A stretch of DNA of 64,000 nt from CAZNYN01 sp964577295 (lineage in GTDB: Bacteria > Synergistota > Synergistia > Synergistales > Synergistaceae), in assembly GCA_964577295.1 (NCBI GenBank), contig CAZNYN010000004.1, forward strand, positions 39,594 to 103,593. Reading direction: 5' to 3'. Shown piece by piece: positions 42,606 through 52,064 of the stretch (positions are counted from its first letter, which is position 1; every line of letters starts with the position of its first letter). The notes beneath the pieces were generated by a model. That model searched no databases and was not told where the DNA came from. It saw only the letters and a list, made by a program, of their open reading frames with translations. Made by a program: the position numbers and the translations under genes.

Positions 42606-43361
42606 ATGAAAAAAGAAAGCTTTCTGAGCAAAGGGTTTCTTGTTCCTATTGCTATTGTTTTTTTGTGGTGGTACGGTTCGTCGCACGGCTGGTGGAACTC
42701 TTTTCTTCTGCCCTCTCCGGGCAATGTCGCCGATGCTTTTATATTGTCTTTTGAAAGCGGTGAGCTTAAGACTCACGTCTGGGCAAGTCTGAGCCGCATT
42801 ATAAGAGGCTTTGGCCTATCGGCTTTTCTTGCTCTCGCTACGGCTCTTTTGTGCGCGTGGTTTCCGCGTCTTCTGGCTCAGATAGAGCCTACTCTGGAAT
42901 TTATGCGCCATATTCCCCCCATGTCTGTAATTCCTATGCTTATTTTGTGGTTCGGGATTGGGGAAGCTCCCAAGATTATTCTTATTATTCTTGCGACATT
43001 TTTCCCGGTTTTTATGAACACTCTTCAGGGAATAAAGGAGTGCGACCCTAAACTTCTTGAAGTCGCAAAAGTCTTTGACTATACAAGATGGCAGAGTTTT
43101 AAGTATGTCACACTGCCATCTGCCGTGCCATCCGTGCTGACAGGCCTGCGCCTAGGACTGGGCTACAGTTGGCGCTCCCTTGTGGCCGCTGAGCTTGTCG
43201 CGGCATCGTCCGGGCTTGGCTACATGATATTGGACGCGGAACAGTTATCCCGCTCCGATGTGGTTCTTATGGGCATATTAGTCATAGGAGCTTTGGGCGC
43301 TTTTCTTGACTACGGCTTTCTGCTTGTTATGAGGAGATATCTCAAAAGGGGTATAGAATGA
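42606..43361 (+). CDS. ABC transporter permease, SsuC/TauC type
   Basis: Permease of 251 residues from the nitrate/sulfonate/taurine (or thiamine-precursor) family with about six membrane segments. Family features are LPSPGNVADAF near the N-terminus, RHIPPMSVIPMLILWFGIGEAPKI and the EAA-type loop LEVAKVFDYTRWQSFKYVTLPSAVPSVLTGLRLGLGYSW. GGGAG precedes ATG 42606. It overlaps its ATPase gene by 4 nt. No binding-protein gene is adjacent. Confidence 0.88.
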   Translation: MKKESFLSKGFLVPIAIVFLWWYGSSHGWWNSFLLPSPGNVADAFILSFESGELKTHVWASLSRIIRGFGLSAFLALATALLCAWFPRLLAQIEPTLEFMRHIPPMSVIPMLILWFGIGEAPKIILIILATFFPVFMNTLQGIKECDPKLLEVAKVFDYTRWQSFKYVTLPSAVPSVLTGLRLGLGYSWRSLVAAELVAASSGLGYMILDAEQLSRSDVVLMGILVIGALGAFLDYGFLLVMRRYLKRGIE

Positions 43362-44104
43362 TGAACCGATTGAAGATAGAAAACTTAACAAAAAAATACC
43401 AGCTTGAGGACATGGCTGTAGACGCTCTCTCGGGCATAAATCTTGAAATAGAGCCGGGCGAGTTCATAGCCATAGTGGGCAGAAGCGGCTCAGGCAAGAC
43501 CACACTGCTTAGGATACTTGCCGGACTTGAGGAGCAGACTTCCGGAAAGATATATTTTCAGGGCAGGGAGTGTACTGTGGACGCGCCTTTGCCTACAGGT
43601 ATGGTATTCCAGGAAGCCAGGCTCATGCCGTGGCTATCTGTTGAAAGCAATGTGCTCTTTCCGTTTCTGCCTAAAGGCAGGGATGAAGCTCTGCACAAAA
43701 AAGCTCTCAGCCTGCTTGAAATGCTCGGGCTTTCGGGCTATGAAAACGCAATGCCGTTTCAGCTCTCCGGCGGAATGGCTCAGCGTGTAGCTCTGGGGCG
43801 AGCTCTCATTCGAGACCCGGAAATTATTCTGCTCGATGAGCCTCTCGGAGCTCTTGACTACTTTACAAGGAGAACTCTCCAGTCGGAGCTGGTGAGAATT
43901 TACAGAGGCGGAGGCAAGACCTTTATCATGGTTACACATGATGTCGGAGAAGCTCTGCGCCTCGGTACCAGAGTCCTTGTTCTCAAGAACGGCAAAATAG
44001 ATGTCTCTGTTAATGTGCCTATGGGGTACCCAAGAGTCAGAAATTCTCCCGAGTTTCAGGCTCTTGTCGATAAAGTTCTTGGTGCGATAGAGGATTCCGA
44101 GTAG
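43358..44104 (+). CDS. ABC transporter ATP-binding protein, SsuB/TauB type
   Basis: ATPase partner of the preceding permease, 248 residues: Walker A GRSGSGKTT, the Q-loop region MVFQEARLMPWLSV, signature LSGGMAQRVALGRAL, Walker B IILLDEPLGALD, and H-loop VTHDVGEALRLG. The double ATG (43358 and 43361) leaves the exact start open. The MBL-fold gene follows within 12 nt, so the three genes likely share a transcript. Confidence 0.9.
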   Translation: MMNRLKIENLTKKYQLEDMAVDALSGINLEIEPGEFIAIVGRSGSGKTTLLRILAGLEEQTSGKIYFQGRECTVDAPLPTGMVFQEARLMPWLSVESNVLFPFLPKGRDEALHKKALSLLEMLGLSGYENAMPFQLSGGMAQRVALGRALIRDPEIILLDEPLGALDYFTRRTLQSELVRIYRGGGKTFIMVTHDVGEALRLGTRVLVLKNGKIDVSVNVPMGYPRVRNSPEFQALVDKVLGAIEDSE

Positions 44105-44115
44105 GGGATGACGCT

Positions 44116-45030
44116 GTGAATACCGAAGAAATTCTGCCCGGCCTTATAAAAATTGTCCTTCCCATTGCGCGGGGAGGTTTTGAATCTTTTATAAACGGCT
44201 GGCTTATCAAAGACAGTGAGAGGCACAAAACAATATTGATAGAAACGGGCCCCGCTTCCGCAGTTTCGGGGCTTTTGTCGGATATTGCCGCGCTGGGCGT
44301 AAAGGATATAGATTACCTTCTCTATACCCATGTCCATCTGGACCATTCCGGAGGAGCGGGGCAGTTCTGCGATGCATTTCCGAATGTTAAAATCATAGCG
44401 CCTCACTCAGGAGTCAGCCACCTTATAGACCCTTCGATACTCTTTGCCGCGTCAAGAAAGACGTTGGGCGCTCTTTGCGACGCTTACGGAACGCCGAAAA
44501 ACGTGCCTGAAGATATGTTTGTTTCATCAATGTGTGATAAGGAAGCTCTGGAGATTATAGAGACTCCCGGCCATGCGCCTCACCACAGTTCATATATATA
44601 CAATTTGAACGGAAAGAGAATCCTCTTTGCGGGAGAGGCGGGAGGATGCTGTACGGAGCTTGCGGACGGAGACATATTCATGAGGCCGGCAACGCCTCAT
44701 AAGTTCTACTGCGGCACGGCTCTTTCGTCACTGGATAAACTGCTTTCATTAAATGATATCTATATGATTTGCTATCCACATTCGGGTTCTTATCCCAACG
44801 CACATGAACTTTTGACACTCGCAAAAGATCAGATGATTTTATGGCGCGACATTGTAAAATCACTGCAATGCGGTTTTAATTTCGACGATGCGCGTGAAGC
44901 GATATTCAGAGGAGATCCCATGATGAAGAAGCTGGAATCCATGCCCGATGATGTTCGTTCAAGAGAACTGTTTTTTATAGGGCAGAGCATAAAGGGCTAC
45001 ATGGGAGCTGCTGAGAGGAATGTACTGTAA
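44116..45030 (+). CDS. Metallo-beta-lactamase fold hydrolase
   Basis: A protein of 304 residues. The binuclear metal motif reads THVHLDHSGG (HxHxDH), the second histidine is in ETPGHAPHHSSY, and an aspartate/glutamate lies in LFAGEAGG. The C-terminal helical extension (about 200-304) resembles SidA-like or glyoxalase-II-like hydrolases. GTG 44116 follows GGGGATG. Placement after an ABC importer suggests hydrolysis of an imported ester, lactone or thioester; the substrate is unknown. Confidence 0.82.
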   Translation: MNTEEILPGLIKIVLPIARGGFESFINGWLIKDSERHKTILIETGPASAVSGLLSDIAALGVKDIDYLLYTHVHLDHSGGAGQFCDAFPNVKIIAPHSGVSHLIDPSILFAASRKTLGALCDAYGTPKNVPEDMFVSSMCDKEALEIIETPGHAPHHSSYIYNLNGKRILFAGEAGGCCTELADGDIFMRPATPHKFYCGTALSSLDKLLSLNDIYMICYPHSGSYPNAHELLTLAKDQMILWRDIVKSLQCGFNFDDAREAIFRGDPMMKKLESMPDDVRSRELFFIGQSIKGYMGAAERNVL

Positions 45031-45075
45031 TTTTCGGATAAATATAGTTTTCAAATAATCAGGAGGGGGAGCGTT

Positions 45076-47949
45076 ATGCCTTTTACCGTCGAAAGTTATT
45101 ATCGCATAAAGGAGAAGGAAGAGAGGCTTTCTAAGCTCTACGCGGATTTTGGGCGCGATGCGCTTTTCCTCGTCCCTTCTTCCATGGATAAGGAGCCTAT
45201 GTACAAGTTAATATCAAAAAACGGCTCATTTTTCGGAGCTCGTCCATCCGTAATGACAGTAGGAGAGCTTTACAGAGAGACATCAAAGCTGTGCGGTTCC
45301 GAGCGTCCTGTCATAGATCCGCCCGACCATAATCTCATCATAAAATACCTACTGGATTTATTCCTTAAAGAGTGTTCCGAAAATGGAAGAGACCTGCCTC
45401 CCGGAATGAAGCACAAAGGTTTTGTCTCCGTTGTCGGAGATAGCATTAAGGAACTTATAATAGAAGATGTATCTCCCGAACATTTGCAAAAAACTCTTTT
45501 TAACGAAGAAGCCCCGGACGTCTCTGTACCGGAGGCCGTATTGCTAAGGCTTTACGGAGACTATCTCTCATATCTTGAAGAGAACGACATAGCCGATGCC
45601 GCGCAGGTTGCATCTTTGCTCTGCTCGCTGCTTGCTCACGGCGAAGCGGAAGGTTTTCTCGGGCCGAAAAAAATCATAGTCATAGGATTCCTTTCATTTA
45701 CAGGAAGCCAGCTTAAACTTATGAAAGCTCTTTCCGATATCTCGAATATGACTTTTATACTTCCCGAGAGCGGCATTGACGATTTTCATGACGCGATAAC
45801 ACAGCTCGGAGCGGAGTACACGGAGCGCCCCAAGTGGAGTGTTAAAACAGCACTGCTCGAGGCCAACAATAAAGAGCTGGAATTGGCGGCTCTGGCGCGG
45901 GAGATTGCTCTGTGGACGCACGGACGAAGCGCCCTTTCCTCTCTCGGTGAGATGGATAATTACGGAGATATAGGAGTGCTGCTGCGCCCCGATGCTCTGG
46001 ATTCACTCGCCAACAGCCTTGAACGGTACAAAATACCTTACAACGTCCAGGTTCGTCAGACGGTGGGAGAGGGAATAGCAGGCGAACTGCCCAGGATGAT
46101 ATGGAATTCGTTTGCATCCGGCTGGGATACAAAAAGCACAGCATTTCTTATGACAAACCCTCTCTTCGGAGGCAATGGCTTTCGTGTCTCAGACGCTCTT
46201 GCGGTTGCTCCTGAAGGAGCGGAGAGCTGGCTTGCCTATCTCAAAGGAAGAGAGAAAAGCGTGTTTAAAGAAGTGCTGATTCTCTGCTCTTCATTGGCAA
46301 AAGGCGGAACTCCGTCTGAAATATTGACGATATGGCATGATTTTCTCTTGAAGCTAAACATTGCCTCCGTTATAGCGGAGCGCATAGAAGACAGGATATC
46401 ACTTGACGGAGTTATAAAAGATTTATCTTCCGTGATGTCAGAGCTTAAAAAGAAAATAGAATCTCTTGACGATATAAGAAAAGATATAGGGGAGGCGGCA
46501 TCTCTGTCTTTTGCCGGCTCTGACGCAGTCTCGTACATATCGGATTGGGGAAGGACAGCCACTCTTCCTATACCTCTTCCTCAGAGCAAATCATTAACTC
46601 TTTACTGCTCTATCCCGCCGATACTCACATCTCATAAGTATTGGGTGATGACCGATATCGACTACAATACATGGCCCGGAAAGCTCAGGGAGTCGCCGCT
46701 TTTCCGAAATGAGAGCAAAAAGCAGATAAACAGCTTCGAGTCGGAGGATAAAGAACCTCTGCCCCATGTCCCCGATATACATGAAGAGCGGGAGCAGAAG
46801 GAGGCTATATTCAGAAGGATTATAGCGACAGGCGAGGAAGGAGTCATCATCGCCCGTTCTCTCACTGATATGAGCGGCAGACCGGTGGGAGCTTCGCAAT
46901 TTACGGAATCTCTTTTTGCGTCAAAAAGTCCGAGGGAGTACAAATCACTCTGCGTCATAGAATATCCGCTTTCAAAAGTTCTGCCTGCAAGGGAGGATGA
47001 TATCTTCCCCGAAGCGGAAGTGTCTCTCTGTGCCGAGATGGAAGAGCGCGGGCCCGTGCCGAGATTCGGAACTATGACACACTCCGAAGAGATGCCCGTT
47101 ATAAACCTCAGCGATCTGGACACATGGATAGAGTGTCCCTATCTTTACTGGGCAAGGAACAAACTGAAACTTGACTACAGGATTCCGTCTCTCTATGACG
47201 CGAGGCTTGCCGGGACTTTTCTCCACAAGCTCTGGGAAGTATCTTTGAATGCCCGCATAGAAAACGGCAAAAGCATATATGCCAACGCACGTTCATCTAT
47301 TGAAGAGATTATGAAAAACTGTTATCCCGCTCTGGCGGCCGACGCAAGGCTCGAACGGTACAAAACTCTGCTGATGCGCAGAGCCGCGGATTTGGCGGAG
47401 CATCAGGATCTTATAGAGGAGAGGGCAAAGGGCAGAACGGGACTGAAGACAGAGTACAAGATTAAAGATTTTGAATTTAACGGAGCAATTTTCCGCGGCA
47501 GGTGCGACAGGATAGACTATTACGGCAACGGAGCGGTTGTGCTGGACTATAAGCTTGGCAAGTCGGTGAATCACAAGGAAGAGCTTCAGCTTGCCGCATA
47601 CGCCTATGTGCTGAGAGAGACAGAGGGAATAGAGCCTCTCGGCTTCGGCTGGTTCGGACACTCCGACAACAAACTTTGCGGCTTCTTTGATGACAGCATG
47701 GCTCCGATATATTTTGTCAGGACAAAGACCAAGCAGAAGCCTCTCGACGAAATTATAGATAAAGCTCGTGACGCAATGGCGGAAATGGCTCTCTCCGTAA
47801 AACGGGGAATATTTGAGGCAAAATACACATCCGGCGCCAAAAGCAGGTGCTCCCTCTGCTCACACTATACTCTGTGCCGCCGCCGTGAGGTTAGATTCTC
47901 GGATATAGAAAATGAAGAATATGCTGACGGAGGAAACGACAATGAATAA
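45076..47949 (+). CDS. addB: AddB-like helicase/nuclease subunit with Fe-S clasp
   Basis: A protein of 957 residues. It carries an N-terminal UvrD-like but degenerate helicase part and a C-terminal PD-(D/E)XK (RecB-type) nuclease with GAVVLDYKLGKS and ELQLAAYAYV. The four-cysteine Fe-S clasp around the nuclease is visible: C near residue 687 (WIECPYLYW) and C-x2-C-x5-C near 925-934 (CSLCSHYTLC). It forms the AddAB complex for double-strand break processing with the next gene. CAGGAGGGGG precedes ATG 45076. Its stop overlaps the addA start. Confidence 0.85.
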   Translation: MPFTVESYYRIKEKEERLSKLYADFGRDALFLVPSSMDKEPMYKLISKNGSFFGARPSVMTVGELYRETSKLCGSERPVIDPPDHNLIIKYLLDLFLKECSENGRDLPPGMKHKGFVSVVGDSIKELIIEDVSPEHLQKTLFNEEAPDVSVPEAVLLRLYGDYLSYLEENDIADAAQVASLLCSLLAHGEAEGFLGPKKIIVIGFLSFTGSQLKLMKALSDISNMTFILPESGIDDFHDAITQLGAEYTERPKWSVKTALLEANNKELELAALAREIALWTHGRSALSSLGEMDNYGDIGVLLRPDALDSLANSLERYKIPYNVQVRQTVGEGIAGELPRMIWNSFASGWDTKSTAFLMTNPLFGGNGFRVSDALAVAPEGAESWLAYLKGREKSVFKEVLILCSSLAKGGTPSEILTIWHDFLLKLNIASVIAERIEDRISLDGVIKDLSSVMSELKKKIESLDDIRKDIGEAASLSFAGSDAVSYISDWGRTATLPIPLPQSKSLTLYCSIPPILTSHKYWVMTDIDYNTWPGKLRESPLFRNESKKQINSFESEDKEPLPHVPDIHEEREQKEAIFRRIIATGEEGVIIARSLTDMSGRPVGASQFTESLFASKSPREYKSLCVIEYPLSKVLPAREDDIFPEAEVSLCAEMEERGPVPRFGTMTHSEEMPVINLSDLDTWIECPYLYWARNKLKLDYRIPSLYDARLAGTFLHKLWEVSLNARIENGKSIYANARSSIEEIMKNCYPALAADARLERYKTLLMRRAADLAEHQDLIEERAKGRTGLKTEYKIKDFEFNGAIFRGRCDRIDYYGNGAVVLDYKLGKSVNHKEELQLAAYAYVLRETEGIEPLGFGWFGHSDNKLCGFFDDSMAPIYFVRTKTKQKPLDEIIDKARDAMAEMALSVKRGIFEAKYTSGAKSRCSLCSHYTLCRRREVRFSDIENEEYADGGNDNE

Positions 47950-50900
47950 GGCCTCTTCATCAGAAAACAGTTGGAATGACTGCTTATACGGCCTGCCTGA
48001 ACAAATTGAGGCAGTAACCAGCCGCGCATCCTTAACCGTCATAAGCGCAGGTGCGGGGACAGGCAAGACAGAAACCTTGGCACAGCGTGTGGCATGGCTT
48101 CTGGCCGATGACCCCGACTGCTCCGTCACCGATATCCTTGTCCTGACCTTTACGGAAAAAGCATCCCGCGAGATGCGCGACAGAATAATGCAGACTATAT
48201 CAAAGTGGCATGACAAATACCCGAAAGAGCTTGCCCATTTGGAAAAGAGCATAAAATCCATCGACGATGCCTCCATATCCACAATACACGCCTTCGGCAT
48301 GAAGGTGATAAGAGAGTCTGGACTTCTGCTCGACCTTGATCCATCATCCGCAATAGCGCCGGCTCCGAGGGAGGATATATGGTGGAAGGACTATGGCGGC
48401 GCTTTGAACTCTCTCTCTCTGAAATCTATCCGCCCGTTTCTCTCGGAGGAGTGGCTCTGCCGTGCCGAGGAACTTTTCAACGACGAAAAAATAGTCGATT
48501 TTGTAAACTGCTATGGTGCCGATACTCTCTCTTCTGCCGCAAAATCGGCATCTGAGCAGCTCGGAAGCAAAGATATCTCCGCAGATGCTCTCTGGAACTG
48601 GCCCTGTGATAACTTAGAGGAAGATATAGCGTCTCTCTCTTGGATATTTGACGATATATGGGATATTTGGATGAAAGACTTATTCCCCCTGCTGATTGAC
48701 GAGATAAGAAAAGATGCAGAGAAAAAGGAGACATCACAGAAACTCTTCTCCCTATTTGATTCATACGGTTCATCCGCGGCAGACGAGGAAGCTAAGAGAG
48801 CATTTGCCCGGGAACTTCTTTGCTCGTCCTTGTCAAATTTGAACAAAATATCGGCCAAAGTCAAAGATGCAATATCTGACAGAATCGGTGTAAAGCTCAA
48901 AGATTGGAGAGACGAATATCTCAAGCTCATAAGGAAAGCATCATACCCTTCGGATGAGGAAAAAACTCTTACGCAGATGGCAGGGAGAGTTTGTGCCCTG
49001 GGCTGGTACTGCTGGGAGAGGATAAGGGAAAAAGAGAGCATTCTCTCTATGAATGATTTAATCCGCTGCGCAAAAGAAGTGCTTGAGAAAGATGCGGAGT
49101 ACGGCAAGAAGTTCAAACACATACTGGTGGACGAATTTCAAGACACTGACGGGCTTCAGGACATGCTGCTAAAATCTCTGTGGCACGAGGGTACAAACAC
49201 GCTCTTTCTCGTCGGAGACTTAAAACAATCGATATACAGATTCCGCCATGCCGATCTGAAAATATTTCAGTCATATATAGATATGGCGCGAAATTGCGAT
49301 GACGGCAAGTACCTCTACATATCTCTGGATAAAAATTTCAGAACAAGAGAGAGCCTGCTTGTTCAGTTCAATACCATATTTTCCGAAATATGGCAGGATG
49401 GGCTGGAACGGGGCACTACTATGAAATACGAACCTCTATACCGTCCTGACGGTGTCGATTGGATGGAGGAAAGGAACAAAGAGTGCTCGCCCCACTCCGC
49501 TGAAGCGATAATCGCGGTTCAAAATAACGATTCCGAAAGCGGCAAAGAGCTCGTTGACGATGCGAGATACAGATTGTTCTGCGAACTCGCCGTCCGTACG
49601 GCAAAAATGCACGAAGAGAAGATGAATATATGGGACAAGGAGGCAAAGGCACTCAGACCCGTTCGCTGGAGAGATTTTGCTCTGCTCGTGCCTACAAGGA
49701 CATCATACCGGATAATAGAGAGAGCATTTGAAGCGGCATCAGTGCCCTATGTGCTGTGCACAGGAAAGGAATATTATACGCGCGGCGAGGTCACTGACAT
49801 CATCAATCTCGTCTCCCTGGCTTCTGAGCCAGAAAATCCATTCTTCCTGGCAGGGTGGCTCGCATCACCGTTCAGCAATATGAGCGCGGATTCTCTATCC
49901 TCTCTTTTAACCGAGGCAGCGGAGCGCAAAGAGAAATATAAGGATTTGCCTCTCTCTGCGCTGCTGAAAGAAAAATTTCCGAAACAATATGAAAAAATAA
50001 AAGAGCTTAGAAATATAGGAGAACTAAAGGGAGCGTCCTCAATGATACGTTCTCTCTCAAAGGACAGAGGCTCTCTTGCCTATTTCGAGCCTGAACAGAG
50101 AAAACGCGTCGCCGCCAATATAGCGGCATTGGGCCGCATTGCCGCGGAATATGAAAGTTCTCAGGGAATGAGCCTGGCAGGCTGCGCGGATTACCTCAGC
50201 TTTGCCGTAAACACTTCCGTGCGCAAGGAAGAACCTGACATCACGGACGAAAATCAGGATTCTGTAAAGGTGCTTACAATACACACCTCAAAGGGGTTGG
50301 AATATCCGGTAACGCTTGTGGCTGGCGCGGAGGCTCACGGGACAAAAACAAAGAGCATAGGCATATCTTCACGCTATGGAGTTGTAATGCAGAAGATACC
50401 GGAAGCGTTTTGCAGGAATGAATCATCGGAAGAAAAAACCGTTTCCGGTGTATGGTTTGCTGACAGAGAAGCGGAAGCGGAAAAATCGGAAAAAGAGCGC
50501 TTATGGTACGTTGCCGCAACCAGAACAAGGGATAAACTTCTCCTCTGCGGAACAGCCAAAACAGCCAAGGGAGAAAAAATTCCGACTCTTCATGAGGAAA
50601 GTTTTCTCGGCAAAGTCGTAAGCTTAAAAGAAAAACTTCAGGAAGATTTCGCTGTAAATTATATTGATAAAAACGCAAAAAAATCAGAGGCGGCAAATTT
50701 TGGAGCAGAAGAGTCCGAAGAGGGAAAAGTACTGGAACTTAAAACTGCATCCCCTGCAAAGCTGGCTCGGCTCTCCGCTTCTGCCTATTCTATGATTGCA
50801 TGGTGTCCCTACGCCTACAGAATAGCTTACAGACAGGGGCGGGAGATGGAGTGGACGGTAAAGAGCGGGGAGAGGGGCAGCGGCTCGGAATTCGGCTCTC

Positions 50901-51544
50901 TTGCACACTTAATTCTATCCAAATGGGACTATAAGCAGGAAACGCTGAATAAATTTCTGCCGCCTTACGGTGCGGACAATTATACTCGTGTCATGCGAAC
51001 GATACCGTTAGAGCTCAGAGAAGAGTACCGCATGAAGCGTTCGTACGAGGAGCTTAGGTCTCTGCTGTCGGCCTACTCCATATCGGAAGAAGGCATTTTT
51101 CTGGCAAAATTTATGAGCGACCCGAATCTGAATAAAAAAATATTCAGAGAAACACCGTTCCGCGTACAGGATGACGACCTCCTTTTGGTTGGTTCTGCGG
51201 ATATCTTCTGGGAAGAAAACGGCGTCGTAAATCTAAGGGATTGGAAAACTACTTCAGAGTCCTTTGCTCCTTCTGAATATTACGATGCGCAGCTCTTATT
51301 TTACGCTTATGCGATATTCAAATACAGGGAAGAAATATCGCAGCCGATAAAATCCGTCTCCGTAGGCATCAATTATTTGCGTCCTTGTTCAAATGCAAAA
51401 AAAATCGTTATTTATAATGAGGCGGAACTGTGCTCCTGCGGAATGGCAATACACAAGGCTGCGGAGATTGCGTTAAGCGGAGATTTTCCCAAAAATCTTA
51501 AAAAATGTTCTTGCTGTCCTTGGAAAACCGTATGTCAAAAATAG
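47942..51544 (+). CDS. addA: AddA-like helicase-nuclease subunit
   Basis: SF1A helicase/nuclease of 1200 residues. Walker A is GAGTGKT (about 37-43), followed by LTFTEKASREMRDRI. The helicase motif HILVDEFQDTD, then VGDLKQSIYRFRHAD, VKVLTIHTSKGLEYPV and YVAATRTRDKL complete the UvrD set. The C-terminal nuclease contains NLRDWKTT and DAQLLFYAYA. Unusually for AddA, it also has an AddB-like cysteine set: C955 (AWCPYAY) and C1189-x2-C1192-x5-C1198. ATG 47942 has ACGGAGGAA upstream. Confidence 0.88.
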   Translation: MNKASSSENSWNDCLYGLPEQIEAVTSRASLTVISAGAGTGKTETLAQRVAWLLADDPDCSVTDILVLTFTEKASREMRDRIMQTISKWHDKYPKELAHLEKSIKSIDDASISTIHAFGMKVIRESGLLLDLDPSSAIAPAPREDIWWKDYGGALNSLSLKSIRPFLSEEWLCRAEELFNDEKIVDFVNCYGADTLSSAAKSASEQLGSKDISADALWNWPCDNLEEDIASLSWIFDDIWDIWMKDLFPLLIDEIRKDAEKKETSQKLFSLFDSYGSSAADEEAKRAFARELLCSSLSNLNKISAKVKDAISDRIGVKLKDWRDEYLKLIRKASYPSDEEKTLTQMAGRVCALGWYCWERIREKESILSMNDLIRCAKEVLEKDAEYGKKFKHILVDEFQDTDGLQDMLLKSLWHEGTNTLFLVGDLKQSIYRFRHADLKIFQSYIDMARNCDDGKYLYISLDKNFRTRESLLVQFNTIFSEIWQDGLERGTTMKYEPLYRPDGVDWMEERNKECSPHSAEAIIAVQNNDSESGKELVDDARYRLFCELAVRTAKMHEEKMNIWDKEAKALRPVRWRDFALLVPTRTSYRIIERAFEAASVPYVLCTGKEYYTRGEVTDIINLVSLASEPENPFFLAGWLASPFSNMSADSLSSLLTEAAERKEKYKDLPLSALLKEKFPKQYEKIKELRNIGELKGASSMIRSLSKDRGSLAYFEPEQRKRVAANIAALGRIAAEYESSQGMSLAGCADYLSFAVNTSVRKEEPDITDENQDSVKVLTIHTSKGLEYPVTLVAGAEAHGTKTKSIGISSRYGVVMQKIPEAFCRNESSEEKTVSGVWFADREAEAEKSEKERLWYVAATRTRDKLLLCGTAKTAKGEKIPTLHEESFLGKVVSLKEKLQEDFAVNYIDKNAKKSEAANFGAEESEEGKVLELKTASPAKLARLSASAYSMIAWCPYAYRIAYRQGREMEWTVKSGERGSGSEFGSLAHLILSKWDYKQETLNKFLPPYGADNYTRVMRTIPLELREEYRMKRSYEELRSLLSAYSISEEGIFLAKFMSDPNLNKKIFRETPFRVQDDDLLLVGSADIFWEENGVVNLRDWKTTSESFAPSEYYDAQLLFYAYAIFKYREEISQPIKSVSVGINYLRPCSNAKKIVIYNEAELCSCGMAIHKAAEIALSGDFPKNLKKCSCCPWKTVCQK

Positions 51545-51624
51545 TTTTAATTGATAATGAAAAACATAAATTTTTTCTGAATAGAGACGTACTTTGATAA
51601 GAAAAGATAGCAATTGTATATAAT

Positions 51625-51672
51625 TTGCGTCAATGTGTGAAAATTGACGCAATTAAATTATCAGTGTAGAAT
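51625..51672 (+). promoter_or_regulatory. V-ATPase operon promoter overlapping a perfect inverted repeat
   Basis: TTGACG (51644-51649), a 17-nt spacer and TAGAAT (51667-51672). TTGCGTCAAT (51625-51634) and ATTGACGCAA (51643-51652) are perfect 10-bp inverted arms separated by 8 nt. The right arm contains the -35 element. A dimeric repressor or activator bound here would control the whole operon. Nothing else is seen in 51545-51728. Confidence 0.6.
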
Positions 51673-51728
51673 TATGAAGTATTTGCGAAAGTAATTCCGC
51701 TATGAAACTATGAGGGGAGGTGACCTTA

Positions 51729-52064
51729 TTGGCAGAGAATTTAGCTCAGGAGATACGTGAACAAGAAGCTCTGGCAAAGAACATAATCACTGAAGCAAAG
51801 TCAGCTGCGGCGAAAATGATTGCAGCTGCACAGTCTGATGCAGAGCAGTCTATCAAGAGCACAAGGCAGCAGTGCCACAGACAGTGGCGCGAATCTGTTG
51901 CCAATGCGGAGAAGGAAGCCGAAGCGAAAGCGAAGGAGATCCTACTCAAAGGGGAAGAAGAGGCTAAGTCTTTTTACAGCAGTAAAAAAGCTAATGCCGA
52001 AGAAGTAGCAAATTGGCTGGTGAGAGAGGTGACGGCGACTTATGGCTCTTGCCGAAATGTGTAA
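51729..52064 (+). CDS. ntpF: V-type ATPase subunit NtpF (peripheral stalk coiled coil)
   Basis: A protein of 111 residues, almost entirely charged and helical with alanine-rich heptads (ALAKNIITEAKSAAAKMIAAA and later AEKEAEAKAKEIL), as expected for the G/H-type peripheral stalk that pairs with NtpE. TTG 51729 is chosen because GGGGAGGTG lies 7 nt upstream. It is first in an operon with the same order as Enterococcus ntpFIKECGABD and overlaps ntpI. Confidence 0.8.
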   Translation: MAENLAQEIREQEALAKNIITEAKSAAAKMIAAAQSDAEQSIKSTRQQCHRQWRESVANAEKEAEAKAKEILLKGEEEAKSFYSSKKANAEEVANWLVREVTATYGSCRNV

